A stretch of 64,000 nucleotides of DNA from CAZEHO01 sp964511945 (GCA_964511945.1 CAZEHO010000007.1:36690-100689), one strand, 5' to 3'. Shown: positions 34,340 to 43,657, counted from the stretch's first letter. Made by a program: numbers and translations. Notes: a model not told the origin generated them from the letters alone.

Positions 34340-35206
34340 ATGGAGCCGGCCGGAGTCTTCGTTGGTGCAGCAACCCTTGACCTGCATTACCTCGTCCCCG
34401 AGGGCCGTACGCCGGATTCCAAGGGTCCGGCACTTCGCTTCGGCATCTACGCCGGCGGTCCGGCAGCCAATGCGGCTGTGACCTTTGCCTTTCTCGGTGG
34501 CGGCGCCCGGTTGTACACGGAGATCGGGTCACATCCGCTCGGCCGGATCATCACCGACGAACTTGCGTCGCGCTTGGTGGAGGTGATCGACCTGACCGAC
34601 CGTGACGAACTCCCGATGGTCTCCTCGATCTTCAGCTTCGACGGGTCGGGGGACCGGATGTCCGTGTCGTCGCACTACGCCGATGCCGGGACGGCGGCGG
34701 CGCTCCCGGACCCGCTCCCCGAAGGAACTGCGATCCTCATGGTCGATGGTTTTCTGCGAGATCCGTGCCTCGATGCGGCGACCCGGGCACGGTCGATGGG
34801 GGTGCCGGTCGTTCTCGATGGCGGCAGTTGGAAGCCGGGGATGGACGATCTGCTGCCGCTGGTCGACGTCGCCGTGTGTTCCGCCGACTTCTTCCCGCCG
34901 GGCATCACGACCTCCGAAACCGTTCTCGACGATCTCCAGGAGCGGGGTATCGGCCGGGTGGCGGTGAGCAGGGGAGGGGATCCATTGCTCTACCGGGACG
35001 GCAGCACCGGCGGTGAGCTCCCGGTGGAGCCGGGACCGGTGGTGGACACGCTCGGAGCCGGTGACGTCCTCCACGGCGCACTCTGCCGGTTCCTCGCAGG
35101 TGGCCTCTCTTTCGAGATGGCCCTTGCCCGGGCCGCTGCGGTGGCGACCCGATCGTGCTCCGGCTTCGGGACCCGGGCCTGGATGGAGGAACCGCCTGGT
35201 GAGTGA
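34340..35206 (+). CDS. PfkB family carbohydrate kinase
   Basis: The 288-residue protein has the PfkB features: IYAGGPAANAAVTFAFLGGG near residues 37–56 and the C-terminal ATP/anion-hole motif DTLGAGDVLHGAL (about 238–250) with the catalytic Asp. Family members phosphorylate ribose, fructose derivatives or nucleosides; the substrate cannot be told. ATG 34340 gives the usual N-terminus; the open frame upstream is in the spacer. Its stop overlaps the next start by eight bases. Confidence 0.88.
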   Translation: MEPAGVFVGAATLDLHYLVPEGRTPDSKGPALRFGIYAGGPAANAAVTFAFLGGGARLYTEIGSHPLGRIITDELASRLVEVIDLTDRDELPMVSSIFSFDGSGDRMSVSSHYADAGTAAALPDPLPEGTAILMVDGFLRDPCLDAATRARSMGVPVVLDGGSWKPGMDDLLPLVDVAVCSADFFPPGITTSETVLDDLQERGIGRVAVSRGGDPLLYRDGSTGGELPVEPGPVVDTLGAGDVLHGALCRFLAGGLSFEMALARAAAVATRSCSGFGTRAWMEEPPGE

Positions 35207-36329
35207 CGCACCATCGCTCAAGGATTTTGTCGACCCCGACCTCGTCGCGCGATTGGCTGCGAGAGTGCGGGCAGTGCACCCGGCCTTCGACGCCGATGGG
35301 TTCATCACCGCCGTCATGGGGCCGCTCGGGAATCTGGAATTGAAGAATCGGATGGCACTGATCGCCGACGAACTGGCCGAGCATCTGCCACCCGGGTATC
35401 CGGAAGCTGTTGCGATCGTGGTGGCTGCGGCCGACCACCCGGAGCTCCCGATCGACGGGTGGAGCGCATGGCCTCTCAACACCTTCGTGGAACGTCATGG
35501 AGTCGCCCACCCGGAGGAATCGCTCGATGCGATGGAGCGCCTCACCCGTCATATGAGCAGTGAGTTCGCCATTCGCCCGTTCCTCGAACACCACCGCGAG
35601 AAGACTCTGGCCCGACTGCAGGAGTGGGTCGGGCACGGGGATGCAGCGGTTCGCAGGCTGGTCTCCGAAGGGACCCGGCCCCTGCTGCCCTGGGGCCCGC
35701 GGGTGACGGGTTTCCGGGAAGATCCCGAACCCGGGCTCGCATTGATCGCCGGTTTGGTTAGAGACCCGTCGGAGACGGTGCGGCGGTCGGTGGCGAATCA
35801 CCTCAACGATGTCTCCAAGGATCACCCCGATCGTGCGGTGAAGATCGCGCGGGAGTGGCTGCAGGATGGTCAGGACGAAACGAAAAGGCTTGTGGCTCAC
35901 AGTATGCGAACCCTGGTGAAGCGGGGGCATCCGGGGGCGCTCGAGATCCTCGGGTTCGCCACCACCCCTGACGTCACCGTGCTCGGCTTCACCTGCACTC
36001 CGGACACGGTTTCCATCGGGGAGCACACGGTCGTGTCCGGACGGGTGCGCAGCACCGGTTCGTCTGTCCGGAAACTCGTGCTCGATCTGGTCGTGCACTA
36101 CGTCAAGGCGAACGGGTCGACCTCGGCAAAGGTGTTCAAAGGGAAGGTGGCCGAGCTGGGCCCAGACGATGAGGTCGAGATCCGGCGCAAACTCTCGCTG
36201 CACGACATGACCACGAGGAAGCATCACCCGGGGAACCACCGGGTGGAGCTGCAGATTGCGGGCCACGTGGTGGCAGAGACGGAGTTTGAGCTACGAGCTA
36301 CGAACGACGAGCGACGAGCAAGGACCTGA
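35199..36329 (+). CDS. AlkC-like DNA alkylation repair protein (HEAT repeats)
   Basis: The 376-residue protein matches the AlkC type of HEAT-repeat DNA glycosylase: DAPSLKDFVDPDLVARLAAR start, WSAWPLNTFVERHG, AIRPFLEHHREKTLARLQEW, VRRLVSEGTRPLLPWGPRV and VRRSVANHLNDVSKDHPDRA. A C-terminal beta-sandwich part (about 260–365) follows. AlkC removes 3-methyladenine-type adducts. GTG 35199 is coupled to the PfkB gene. The last 14 codons and the stop lie within a heptamer repeat tract, so the true ancestral C-terminus may be shorter. Confidence 0.88.
   Translation: MSDAPSLKDFVDPDLVARLAARVRAVHPAFDADGFITAVMGPLGNLELKNRMALIADELAEHLPPGYPEAVAIVVAAADHPELPIDGWSAWPLNTFVERHGVAHPEESLDAMERLTRHMSSEFAIRPFLEHHREKTLARLQEWVGHGDAAVRRLVSEGTRPLLPWGPRVTGFREDPEPGLALIAGLVRDPSETVRRSVANHLNDVSKDHPDRAVKIAREWLQDGQDETKRLVAHSMRTLVKRGHPGALEILGFATTPDVTVLGFTCTPDTVSIGEHTVVSGRVRSTGSSVRKLVLDLVVHYVKANGSTSAKVFKGKVAELGPDDEVEIRRKLSLHDMTTRKHHPGNHRVELQIAGHVVAETEFELRATNDERRART
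36288..36329. repeat. Heptamer repeat forming the 3' end of the AlkC-like gene
   Basis: Six consecutive 7-mers GAGCTAC, GAGCTAC, GAACGAC, GAGCGAC, GAGCAAG, GACCTGA. The final unit contains the TGA stop of the AlkC-like gene, so the tract is translated as the polar tail ELRATNDERRART. A period of seven is out of phase with codons. Confidence 0.7.
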
Positions 36330-36501
36330 GGGCGCCCTTAGCGGGGCCCAAGTGCTCGGCCTCCGGGTCCTTTGTCCCTGAAGAGGTTGCTGCATCCCGC
36401 GCTACCGTGTCGTTCGCACACACGAGCCCCCACCGCGGGGCTCGCGATCATTCCCGGGAGGCGGGCGCAATGATCAGGTTCACCCAGTCTGGGGCTTGTC
36501 G

Positions 36502-38535
36502 ATGAGTGCAGGCCTCGGCCTTCTCGGGACGATGATCGCCGTCGTCTCCGCCGCTCTGCTGGCGATCCGCGGCTTTCTCGGGGTCTTCCGTCCGGAGCGC
36601 AGCACTCCGGGCACGTTTGCCCTTCCGGCGATCGGAATGCTGGCCGGCGCCGGCATCGCCATGCTGGCGCTTGAGATCGGCCTCCTGACCGACGACTTCT
36701 CGGTGGCGTACATCGCCAACAACTCGGCAAGCACCACGCCGTTCCTCTACAAGATGGCGTCGGCCTGGGCGGCCCTCGAAGGCAGCCTGGTCCTCTGGGG
36801 TCTGGTGCTGGCCCTGTTCGTCTTCGCGGTGTGGATGGTCCATCGGCGCCGCGGCGATGAAGACCCCCTCGGTGCCGGTGCCTACGCCGTGATGGGCGTC
36901 GTCTCGCTTTTCTTCTTTGTGATTATGGCCACGATCTCGAACCCCTTCGAGGTGTGCACCTTCACCCAGGGGATCGGTTGCGGTGCGGAGAGCGGCCTGC
37001 CGTGGGCGGAATCGATGAAGCCATCGGAGGGCCTCGGTCCGAACCCGCTGCTGCAGAACCATCCCCTGATGGCCATTCATCCCCCGATGCTCTACGTCGG
37101 GTACGTCGGGCTCACGGTGCCGTTCGCCTTTGCGATCTCGGCACTGCTGCGGGGAGAGAGCAGTGATGGCTGGCTGCGCCGGACCCGGTCGTGGACGCGT
37201 ATTGCCTGGGTGTTCCTCACTGCAGGAATCGTGCTCGGCGGCCTGTGGTCGTATGAGGTGCTCGGTTGGGGCGGCTACTGGGCTTGGGACCCGGTGGAGA
37301 ACGCGTCCTTCATGCCGTGGCTGGCGGCCACCGCTTTCCTGCACTCCTCGGCGGTGCAGTTGCGGCGGGGCGTGCTGCAGTCATGGAACTTCATCCTGGT
37401 GATCACCGCGTTCTCGCTGACCATCCTCGGAACCTTCCTCACCCGCTCCGGTGTCATCGTCTCGGTCCACAGCTTCACGCAATCGGCGATCGGTCCGGCG
37501 CTGCTCTGGTTCCTGATGATCATCCTGGTGGGCTCGCTCGGCCTGTTTGCGATGCGGGCACACCTCGTGTCCTCATCCCCGCGGCTCGATTCACTGGCCA
37601 GCCGGGAGGGCGTGTTCCTGATCAACAACCTCTTGCTGGCGGTGTTTGCTTTCATCGTGCTGATCGGGACCCTCTATCCGATGATCATTGCCGCCATCAC
37701 CGGAGACGAGGTCGGGGTGGGCCGTCCCTTCTACGACCGGATGGCGGTCCCGATTTCCTATCTGCTCATCGTCGCCATGGGGATCGGCCCGTTTACTCCG
37801 TACCGCACGGCCCGCCTCAAGGTGGTGTGGGAACGGGTGAGGACCCCGCTCCGGATCGCACTGGCCGTCACCGCACTTGCGGTGCTGCTCGGAACCCGCA
37901 ACGGCTGGATCGTGATTTCGATCCTGGCGGCAACGTTCATCGTGGTGGCGGCCGGGAGGCAGTGGATCATTCCCGCCCGCAACGCCGCTGCTAAGAAGGG
38001 CACCTCCGTTGGCTCCGAACTCATCCGGACGCTCCGCAGCGACCCGCCGTATTGGGGTGGCCAGGTCGCCCATATCGGCGTCGTCCTGCTTGCCCTTGGT
38101 ATCGCTTTGTCCGCGAATCTTTCGGCCGAGACCGAGGTCGAGATGACCACGGGTGATACGGCAAGCTTTGCCGACTTCGAACTCACGTTTGTCGGGCCCT
38201 TCGATCGCACCGAACCCCACAAGACGATCATCGGCGCCACCATTGAGGTGCGCCGGGGCGGAGATCTGCTGGCGACCCTGGAACCCCGGCTCAACCAGTA
38301 CCAGTTCAGCCAGCAGTCGATCGCCTCACCGGCCGTCGATCACGGCCTTCGGGGAGATCTGTATCTGTCGCTGGCGTCGCTGGATCAGGACGGTGTGAAG
38401 GTGGAAGCGTTCTGGTTCCCCTATATCTGGCTGGTGTGGCTGGGCGGGTTCCTCATCGCCGGCGGCGGGGTCTACTCGTGGCTGGTGAGACGCCCCGCTC
38501 GTACTGCTACCACCCGGGAGGCTGCCGATGCCTGA
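36502..38535 (+). CDS. ccmF: Cytochrome c maturation heme lyase CcmF
   Basis: CcmF attaches heme from holo-CcmE to apocytochrome c at the outer face of the membrane. The 677-residue protein has about 14 membrane helices, the WGGYWAWDPVENASFMPWL tryptophan-rich signature (about residues 255–273) and conserved histidines (e.g. HPPMLYVGYVG near 193). The start ATG 36502 or TTG 36496 is possible. It opens the left Ccm cluster and overlaps ccmH by eight bases. System I maturation is the less common type in actinobacteria, most of which use System II. Confidence 0.94.
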   Translation: MSAGLGLLGTMIAVVSAALLAIRGFLGVFRPERSTPGTFALPAIGMLAGAGIAMLALEIGLLTDDFSVAYIANNSASTTPFLYKMASAWAALEGSLVLWGLVLALFVFAVWMVHRRRGDEDPLGAGAYAVMGVVSLFFFVIMATISNPFEVCTFTQGIGCGAESGLPWAESMKPSEGLGPNPLLQNHPLMAIHPPMLYVGYVGLTVPFAFAISALLRGESSDGWLRRTRSWTRIAWVFLTAGIVLGGLWSYEVLGWGGYWAWDPVENASFMPWLAATAFLHSSAVQLRRGVLQSWNFILVITAFSLTILGTFLTRSGVIVSVHSFTQSAIGPALLWFLMIILVGSLGLFAMRAHLVSSSPRLDSLASREGVFLINNLLLAVFAFIVLIGTLYPMIIAAITGDEVGVGRPFYDRMAVPISYLLIVAMGIGPFTPYRTARLKVVWERVRTPLRIALAVTALAVLLGTRNGWIVISILAATFIVVAAGRQWIIPARNAAAKKGTSVGSELIRTLRSDPPYWGGQVAHIGVVLLALGIALSANLSAETEVEMTTGDTASFADFELTFVGPFDRTEPHKTIIGATIEVRRGGDLLATLEPRLNQYQFSQQSIASPAVDHGLRGDLYLSLASLDQDGVKVEAFWFPYIWLVWLGGFLIAGGGVYSWLVRRPARTATTREAADA

Positions 38536-38941
38536 GAATGTGCGACGCATCCTCGCCACTGTGATCACCGTCGCCCTCGCCGCGGTCATTGCGGTCGGGC
38601 TGATCATCGGCGAGGACAGCGAAACAGACCGGATCAACGCCCTCGGCTCACGTATCAAGTGTCCGGTGTGCCAGGGTGAACCCATTGCCGACTCCCCATC
38701 GGAAACGGCACGGGCGATGATGGACATCGTCGCCGAACGGGTCGCCGCCGGAGAAACGGACGACCAGATCGAGGACTACTTCGTGTCCCGCTACGGCGAA
38801 GGCATCCTGCTCGATCCCCGATTCGAGATGCGGACCCTGGCGCTATGGCTGCTGCCTGCCGTAGCGCTGGTGGCCGGTGTGGTCTTGATCCTGGGTCGAA
38901 TGCGATCTCCGGCCCGCGACGGCGAAGAGGAGTCCTCATGA
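38528..38941 (+). CDS. ccmH: Cytochrome c-type biogenesis protein CcmH (CXXC reductase)
   Basis: The 137-residue protein has an N-terminal helix (about 8–27), a small external helical domain with the redox motif RIKCPVCQGEPIADS (about 42–56, Cys pair C-P-V-C) and a C-terminal membrane helix (about 103–125). It keeps the CXXCH cysteines of apocytochromes reduced, together with CcmG. It overlaps both ccmF (eight bases) and the next gene (ATGA). Confidence 0.93.
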   Translation: MPENVRRILATVITVALAAVIAVGLIIGEDSETDRINALGSRIKCPVCQGEPIADSPSETARAMMDIVAERVAAGETDDQIEDYFVSRYGEGILLDPRFEMRTLALWLLPAVALVAGVVLILGRMRSPARDGEEESS

Positions 38942-39840
38942 CCGGCCGCCCCGACCCAGCCCGTAGCGCGATGGAGGCACGGCGCGATCACGCACTGCGC
39001 GATCTCGAGGAACTCGCACAGCAGGTCGAGAACGGCGAGATCGATGTCGAGACGGCCGAGACGCTGGAAGCTGGATACCGGGCGGAACTCGAGAAGGCCG
39101 AGGCCGCTCTCGCCGAGATGCCGGCGCCGAAGGAAGCACCAAAACCGAAGGGCCGAGGCGGCAAGCCGGCGGCCAAGCCGTCGGGGAAGGCGTCCCCTTC
39201 TAAGCCGAAGACGCAGGAGGACGAAGAGGACTCGGCTCCGCCTCGTTTCCCGGTAAAGGGACTCATCGGCATGGGCGCGGCGGTCGTCGTGCTCTCCGTT
39301 CTGATCGGCGTCATCGTGGTAGTTGGTGGCGACGGTGAGGAAGGCATGCCCGACTCGGCGATGCCGCCGGCCACCCAGGGACAGTCCGGGGTGCCGGCCG
39401 ACCCCGACGATCCGTTGGCGCAGATGGAGGCGACCGTGGCCGCCAATCCCGAGGTGAACGGGATGCGCCTGGCTCTTGCCGGCACCTATTTCGAACGAGG
39501 CGACTACATACCGGCGATGGAGCACTACCTCGCGGTGCTCGAGAACAACCCGACCATGCAGGAGGAGGCCATCTCCCTGGCACGGGTGGGGTGGATGGCG
39601 TATGTCACCGGCCAGCCGGAGACAGCGCGGGACTACCTGCATGCCGCCACCCAACTGGATCCGGCGTACGGGGAGGCTCAGCTCTTCTACGGTGTCGTGC
39701 TGCTCTACGGAGTAGGGGATGCCGAAGCAGCGCTGCCCGTGCTCGAAGGGGTGCTGCAGTTGGAGGATCTGCCCGAAACGCTGCGTCCCGAGGTGGAGAA
39801 CATGATCGCCGATGCCCGCGCCGGGGGGTTCGAGGAATGA
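38938..39840 (+). CDS. ccmI: CcmI-like TPR protein
   Basis: The 300-residue protein has a charged coiled-coil N-terminus (about 10–60), a Lys/Pro-rich linker, one membrane helix (about 107–130) and a C-terminal TPR-like domain (about 150–290) with ALAGTYFERGDYIPAMEHYL and a following repeat. In System I, CcmI chaperones apocytochrome c to the CcmF/H lyase. The classical protein has its helix at the N-terminus; here a cytoplasmic stretch precedes it. Assignment rests on position between ccmH and ccmG and on domain layout. Confidence 0.75.
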   Translation: MTGRPDPARSAMEARRDHALRDLEELAQQVENGEIDVETAETLEAGYRAELEKAEAALAEMPAPKEAPKPKGRGGKPAAKPSGKASPSKPKTQEDEEDSAPPRFPVKGLIGMGAAVVVLSVLIGVIVVVGGDGEEGMPDSAMPPATQGQSGVPADPDDPLAQMEATVAANPEVNGMRLALAGTYFERGDYIPAMEHYLAVLENNPTMQEEAISLARVGWMAYVTGQPETARDYLHAATQLDPAYGEAQLFYGVVLLYGVGDAEAALPVLEGVLQLEDLPETLRPEVENMIADARAGGFEE

Positions 39841-40424
39841 CCGACAACGAAAGCAACGGAGCCGGCGGCAGCCGGCGCAGGATCTGGATCTGGACCGGCG
39901 TTGCCGTCGTCATCGTTGGGCTGATGACCGCCGTCTTCGCAGGAAGGTTCGGAGAGGATCCCCGACTGGTCGATTCGCCACTCATCGGCGAGCAGATCTC
40001 CTCGATGCGCCTGGAGTTCCTCGAGGGCGATGGTTCGGTGTCGTTCGATGAACTCAAGGGTGAGGTCGTGGTCGTCAATTTCTGGGCTTCGTGGTGTATC
40101 CCGTGCCGGACCGAACACCAATACCTCACCTCGGCCGAGGCGACCTATGGCCCGGCGGGCGTCAAGTTCGTGGGCGTCGTGTTCCAGGATGAGGTCCCCG
40201 CGGCCACCCGCTTCCTGGACGAGCTTGGTTGGGGAGGAGAGAACTACTTCCACGTTCTGGATCCCGGGTCCCGGGCTGCCGTCGAGTTCGGCGTTTTTGG
40301 CGTTCCCGAGACCTTCTTCGTGGATCGGGAGGGGCGGATCGTCCATAAGATCGCCGGTCCGGTCGACCGCGGGCGGTTGAATTCGGCGATCACCGCCATC
40401 CTCGCCGGTGAGGATCCGGCCTAG
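39837..40424 (+). CDS. ccmG: CcmG-type thioredoxin (TlpA-like)
   Basis: A 195-residue membrane-anchored thioredoxin with an N-terminal helix (about 16–35) and the redox motif FWASWCIPCR (Cys 87 and 90), followed by the TlpA strand/helix pattern and the cis-proline region GVPETFFVD. It passes reducing equivalents to CcmH and apocytochromes. ATG 39837 overlaps the ccmI stop. Last gene of ccmF-H-I-G. Confidence 0.9.
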   Translation: MTDNESNGAGGSRRRIWIWTGVAVVIVGLMTAVFAGRFGEDPRLVDSPLIGEQISSMRLEFLEGDGSVSFDELKGEVVVVNFWASWCIPCRTEHQYLTSAEATYGPAGVKFVGVVFQDEVPAATRFLDELGWGGENYFHVLDPGSRAAVEFGVFGVPETFFVDREGRIVHKIAGPVDRGRLNSAITAILAGEDPA

Positions 40425-40515
40425 GGGCGTGTCACAGCGTCGCCGTCCGGCCTCGCATTGAAGGACATTCGGCCCTACGTATGTAACGCTTGTGCGGCGA
40501 ACATGGCGGCGAGCC

Positions 40516-41673
40516 ATGGCAGACTCAAGACCTGTGCAACTCGATCGTGCCCTGGGGACCTCGCGACGGCGGCCGACGCCGCTGGCTGCAGTAGCCGTCG
40601 TCGGCGGTGCCCTGCTCGCTCTGCTCCTTCTGAATGCCTCGGCGGCCGGCGCCCAGGAGGAGGAGATCGACCTCTTCGACAACGAGTACTGCCTGGGATG
40701 CCACCAGGGCCAGAACCTGTCGACCACGTTCCCGAACGGCGAGATCCTGCGGATGTTCGTGGACCCGGCGGTCTATGCCGAATCCGTGCACGGGCAACTC
40801 GAGATCCCCTGTGTGCTCTGCCACACCAACATCACTCCGTTCCCGCATGAGCCGATCGAGATTCCTTCGGTCCGCGAGTACACCCTGTCGTCCAACGAGG
40901 TGTGCGCCAACTGCCACGTCGAGCAGTTCACCCAGACGGCCGACAACGTCCACTCCCATGCCCTCGAGGCCGGCAATCAGGAGGCGGCGGTGTGCACCGA
41001 TTGTCACGGTGCGCACGACACCCGAGCTCCCGTCGGCCACAGCCCCGAGGTTCCACTCACCTGCCGCGAGTGCCACCTGGAGATCTACGACCTCTACGAG
41101 CTGAGTGTCCATGGCGAGGCCCTCGAGACCGGCAACGGGGACGTTCCCACCTGCACCGATTGCCACGGAGTGCATGAAGTAGACGGGCCCGAAGAGGATT
41201 CGCCGTTCCATCTCTTCTCGCCGCAGATCTGCGCAGAGTGCCACGCAGATGACGACCTGATGGGGCAGTACGGCATCAGCACCGCGGTCTTCGAGACCTA
41301 CATCGCGGACTTCCACGGTGAGACGATCGTGCTGTTTGAGGAGTTGGCACCGGACCAGGAGACCAACAAGCCGGTCTGCATCGACTGCCACGGTGTCCAC
41401 GCCATCAAGTCGGCCGACGACCCGACCGCAACCACCTTCTCCGCCAATGTGCTCCAGACCTGCCAGCGGTGCCATCCGGACGCCACCGAGAACTTCCCGG
41501 AGTCCTGGCTGAGCCACTACATCCCGGATCCCGACACCGCGCTGGTGGTTTGGCTGGTGCAGTGGTTCTACCGGATTCTCATTCCGCTGGTCATCGGCGG
41601 CCTCGGCCTCTACGTGATCCTGAACTGGATCCGACGCGCCGTCGATTCCCGCAAGGCGCGAGCCCATGGGTGA
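40516..41673 (+). CDS. Nine-heme membrane-bound cytochrome c
   Basis: The 385-residue protein has a signal/anchor (about 20–40), nine CXXCH motifs (CLGCH, CVLCH, CANCH, CTDCH, CRECH, CTDCH, CAECH, CIDCH, CQRCH) and a C-terminal membrane helix (about 338–365) with a basic stop-transfer end. Extra histidines (VHSHAL, GAHD, GVHE, GVHA) fit bis-His ligation. The end overlaps the next gene, a cytochrome b, by eight bases. A nine-heme c protein coupled to a HydC/FdnI-type cytochrome b recalls the fused Geobacter CbcL quinone oxidoreductase, here split into two polypeptides. Function is inferred: electron transfer between quinol and external carriers. Confidence 0.85.
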   Translation: MADSRPVQLDRALGTSRRRPTPLAAVAVVGGALLALLLLNASAAGAQEEEIDLFDNEYCLGCHQGQNLSTTFPNGEILRMFVDPAVYAESVHGQLEIPCVLCHTNITPFPHEPIEIPSVREYTLSSNEVCANCHVEQFTQTADNVHSHALEAGNQEAAVCTDCHGAHDTRAPVGHSPEVPLTCRECHLEIYDLYELSVHGEALETGNGDVPTCTDCHGVHEVDGPEEDSPFHLFSPQICAECHADDDLMGQYGISTAVFETYIADFHGETIVLFEELAPDQETNKPVCIDCHGVHAIKSADDPTATTFSANVLQTCQRCHPDATENFPESWLSHYIPDPDTALVVWLVQWFYRILIPLVIGGLGLYVILNWIRRAVDSRKARAHG

Positions 41674-43489
41674 CCCGATCTACACGGTCCGGGGAAATCA
41701 GATCCGCCGGTTCAGCACCGTCCAGATCGTCGAGCACTGGATTCAAGTCATCGCGTTCGTGATGCTGACGGTCACCGGCATCCCGCAGCGCTATTCCGGA
41801 GCCGCCCTCTCAAAGTGGACGATCGACCTGTTCGGTGGCATCGAGGCCACTCGGATCATCCACCGCTGGTTCGCCGTGCTGCTCATGGTGGCGGTGGTCT
41901 ACCACTTCGCCGCCATCGGCTACCGCAAGTTCGTCCGCAAGGAAGCGAGGGGCATGGTGCCCGGCCTGGACGACGCCAAGGCGGTCGGCCAGTCGTTCCG
42001 GCACGCTCTCGGGCTTCGCAAGACCCCGCCTCGCCAGGGTCGCTTCACCTGGGAGGAGAAGGCCGAGTACTGGGCACTGATCTGGGGAACCGTCGTCATG
42101 ATCGTGACCGGGTTCCTGCTCTGGAATCCGATCGCCACCACCTCCGTCCTGCCCGGCGACTTCATCCCGGCCGCCAAGGAGGCGCACAGCGGGGAGGCGC
42201 TGCTGGCAGTGCTCGCCGTGATCGTGTGGCACATGTATCACGTCCACATCCGCAGCTTCAACAAGAGCATGTTCACCGGATACATGTCGCGTCACGAGAT
42301 GGAGGAGGAGCATCCCCTCGAACTGGAGCAGATCGACGCCGGAGTCAGCCTCGGCATCACCGACGAGCAGGAGCTGGCGCGGCGTTCCAAGCTGTACTTC
42401 CCGGCGATGATCTTCGTGTCGGCCGTGCTGCTCGTCGGCATCTACTTCTTCACGACCTTCGAGAGCACCGCCATCACCACCATCGAGCCACTCGAAGCGC
42501 CGACGATCTTCGCCCCGGTGGAGACCACTTCACCACCGCGGACCATACCAACGACGTCGACAACCCAGCCGTCGACGACGACCACTGAGCCCGGTACCAC
42601 CACCACGGAGCCGCCCGCGATCACCGTTGGGTGGGAGGGCACGATCGACGGGTTCTTCGATCCGGCCTGCACCATGTGTCACGGAACTTCCGGCGGTATC
42701 GACCTGCGTTCGTACGACAGCGCCGTCGAAGGCGGGGTTTCGGGACCCGGCATCGTGCCCGGCGATCCCGAAGCCAGCGTGGTCTTCCAGCGGATGAAAG
42801 ACGGGGGCCATCCGGCGGTGCTGGACCGGGATCAGTTGGAGGCCTTCCGCAGCTGGATCGAGGCGGGAGCACCAGAGTTCCCGGGTGAAGGCCCCGTCGT
42901 CGTCGCCGGTGAGACTTGGGATGGTGGAATCGCCGACCTCTTCGACGCCAGATGTTCGATGTGCCACGGAGCCGCCAGCGCCCTCGACTTTGCTTCTTAT
43001 GACACGGCGCTGGCCGGCGGCAACGGCACCGCGATCGTGCCGGGAGATCCCGACGCCAGCCTGGTCATTGAGAAGATGGACGCAGGAGGACATCCGGGCA
43101 TGTTCACCGAAGAGGAGTTGACCCGGGTCAGAGCGTGGATCCTCGCCGGGGCTCGTGAGGGCGGCGGTGCCGCACCGGATCCCGACGATGACACGCCACC
43201 GGCCACCACCGATGCGGTGTGGCTCGACATCTGGGCGTTTTTCGATCCGGCGTGTACGGCCTGTCACGGAGAGAACCTCCAGGCGGGCGGTCTCGACCTC
43301 AGGACGTACGACGCCGCCACCGAAGGCGGCATCTCCGGCCCGGGCATCGTCCCCGGTGCTTCCGATGCCAGCAGCCTGTTCCTGGTGCAAAAGCGGGCCC
43401 TGAGTGGCGGTGCCCACCCGCAGGTGCTCACCGACGAGCAGCTCGAAATCCTCCGTATCTGGATCGACGCCGGAGCGCCCGAGAACTAA
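41666..43489 (+). CDS. Cytochrome b (HydC/FdnI-type) fused to three cytochrome c domains
   Basis: The 607-residue protein has four to five N-terminal helices (about 15–270) of the b-type FdnI/HydC family, with heme histidines in VEHWIQ, IIHRWFAVLLMV and VWHMYHVHIRSF, and FTGYMSRHEMEEEHPLE as found in the family. A Thr/Pro-rich linker (about 285–315) leads to three c-type modules, with CTMCH, CSMCH and CTACH, each followed by DLRSYD or DLRTYD-like and GIVPGDPxAS motifs and a final WI-AGAPE, the planctomycete-type cytochrome layout. It is paired with the nine-heme protein. Ordinary FdnI proteins are about 220 residues and lack the c domains. Confidence 0.85.
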   Translation: MGDPIYTVRGNQIRRFSTVQIVEHWIQVIAFVMLTVTGIPQRYSGAALSKWTIDLFGGIEATRIIHRWFAVLLMVAVVYHFAAIGYRKFVRKEARGMVPGLDDAKAVGQSFRHALGLRKTPPRQGRFTWEEKAEYWALIWGTVVMIVTGFLLWNPIATTSVLPGDFIPAAKEAHSGEALLAVLAVIVWHMYHVHIRSFNKSMFTGYMSRHEMEEEHPLELEQIDAGVSLGITDEQELARRSKLYFPAMIFVSAVLLVGIYFFTTFESTAITTIEPLEAPTIFAPVETTSPPRTIPTTSTTQPSTTTTEPGTTTTEPPAITVGWEGTIDGFFDPACTMCHGTSGGIDLRSYDSAVEGGVSGPGIVPGDPEASVVFQRMKDGGHPAVLDRDQLEAFRSWIEAGAPEFPGEGPVVVAGETWDGGIADLFDARCSMCHGAASALDFASYDTALAGGNGTAIVPGDPDASLVIEKMDAGGHPGMFTEEELTRVRAWILAGAREGGGAAPDPDDDTPPATTDAVWLDIWAFFDPACTACHGENLQAGGLDLRTYDAATEGGISGPGIVPGASDASSLFLVQKRALSGGAHPQVLTDEQLEILRIWIDAGAPEN

Positions 43490-43513
43490 GGCTCCCTCGC
43501 TGGCGCTCGGTCG

Positions 43514-43657
43514 CCGCAATCAGGGATTGGCAACTAGGTATTCCTGCATGCCGCTCGTGAGAGGTGCCCGGGCGCGAGTGGCGAGCGTCCGGGCTCAGGG
43601 TGGTAACTCTCCCTCCTGCCTACTGCCCTCCCGCCTGCCGCCTCCTGCCTGTCCCTC
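43514..43657. repeat. Two short heptamer tracts in the cytochrome spacer
   Basis: In the 273-base spacer, 43514–43541 reads GCAATCA, GGGATTG, GCAACTA, GGTATTC, and 43608–43657 is a pyrimidine tract made of units such as TCCTGCC, TACTGCC, CTCCCGC, CTGCCGC, CTCCTGC, CTGTCCC, with one phase shift. Both are of the seven-base-phased class. Apart from these the spacer shows no gene or clear promoter. Confidence 0.45.

Noticed and set aside
40425..40515. Possible third copy of the MITE-like repeat before the nine-heme gene
   Set aside because: GTGTCACAGCG and GGACATTCGGCC resemble parts of the elements at 45326 and 60726, but no ordered blocks or terminal repeats can be aligned convincingly.
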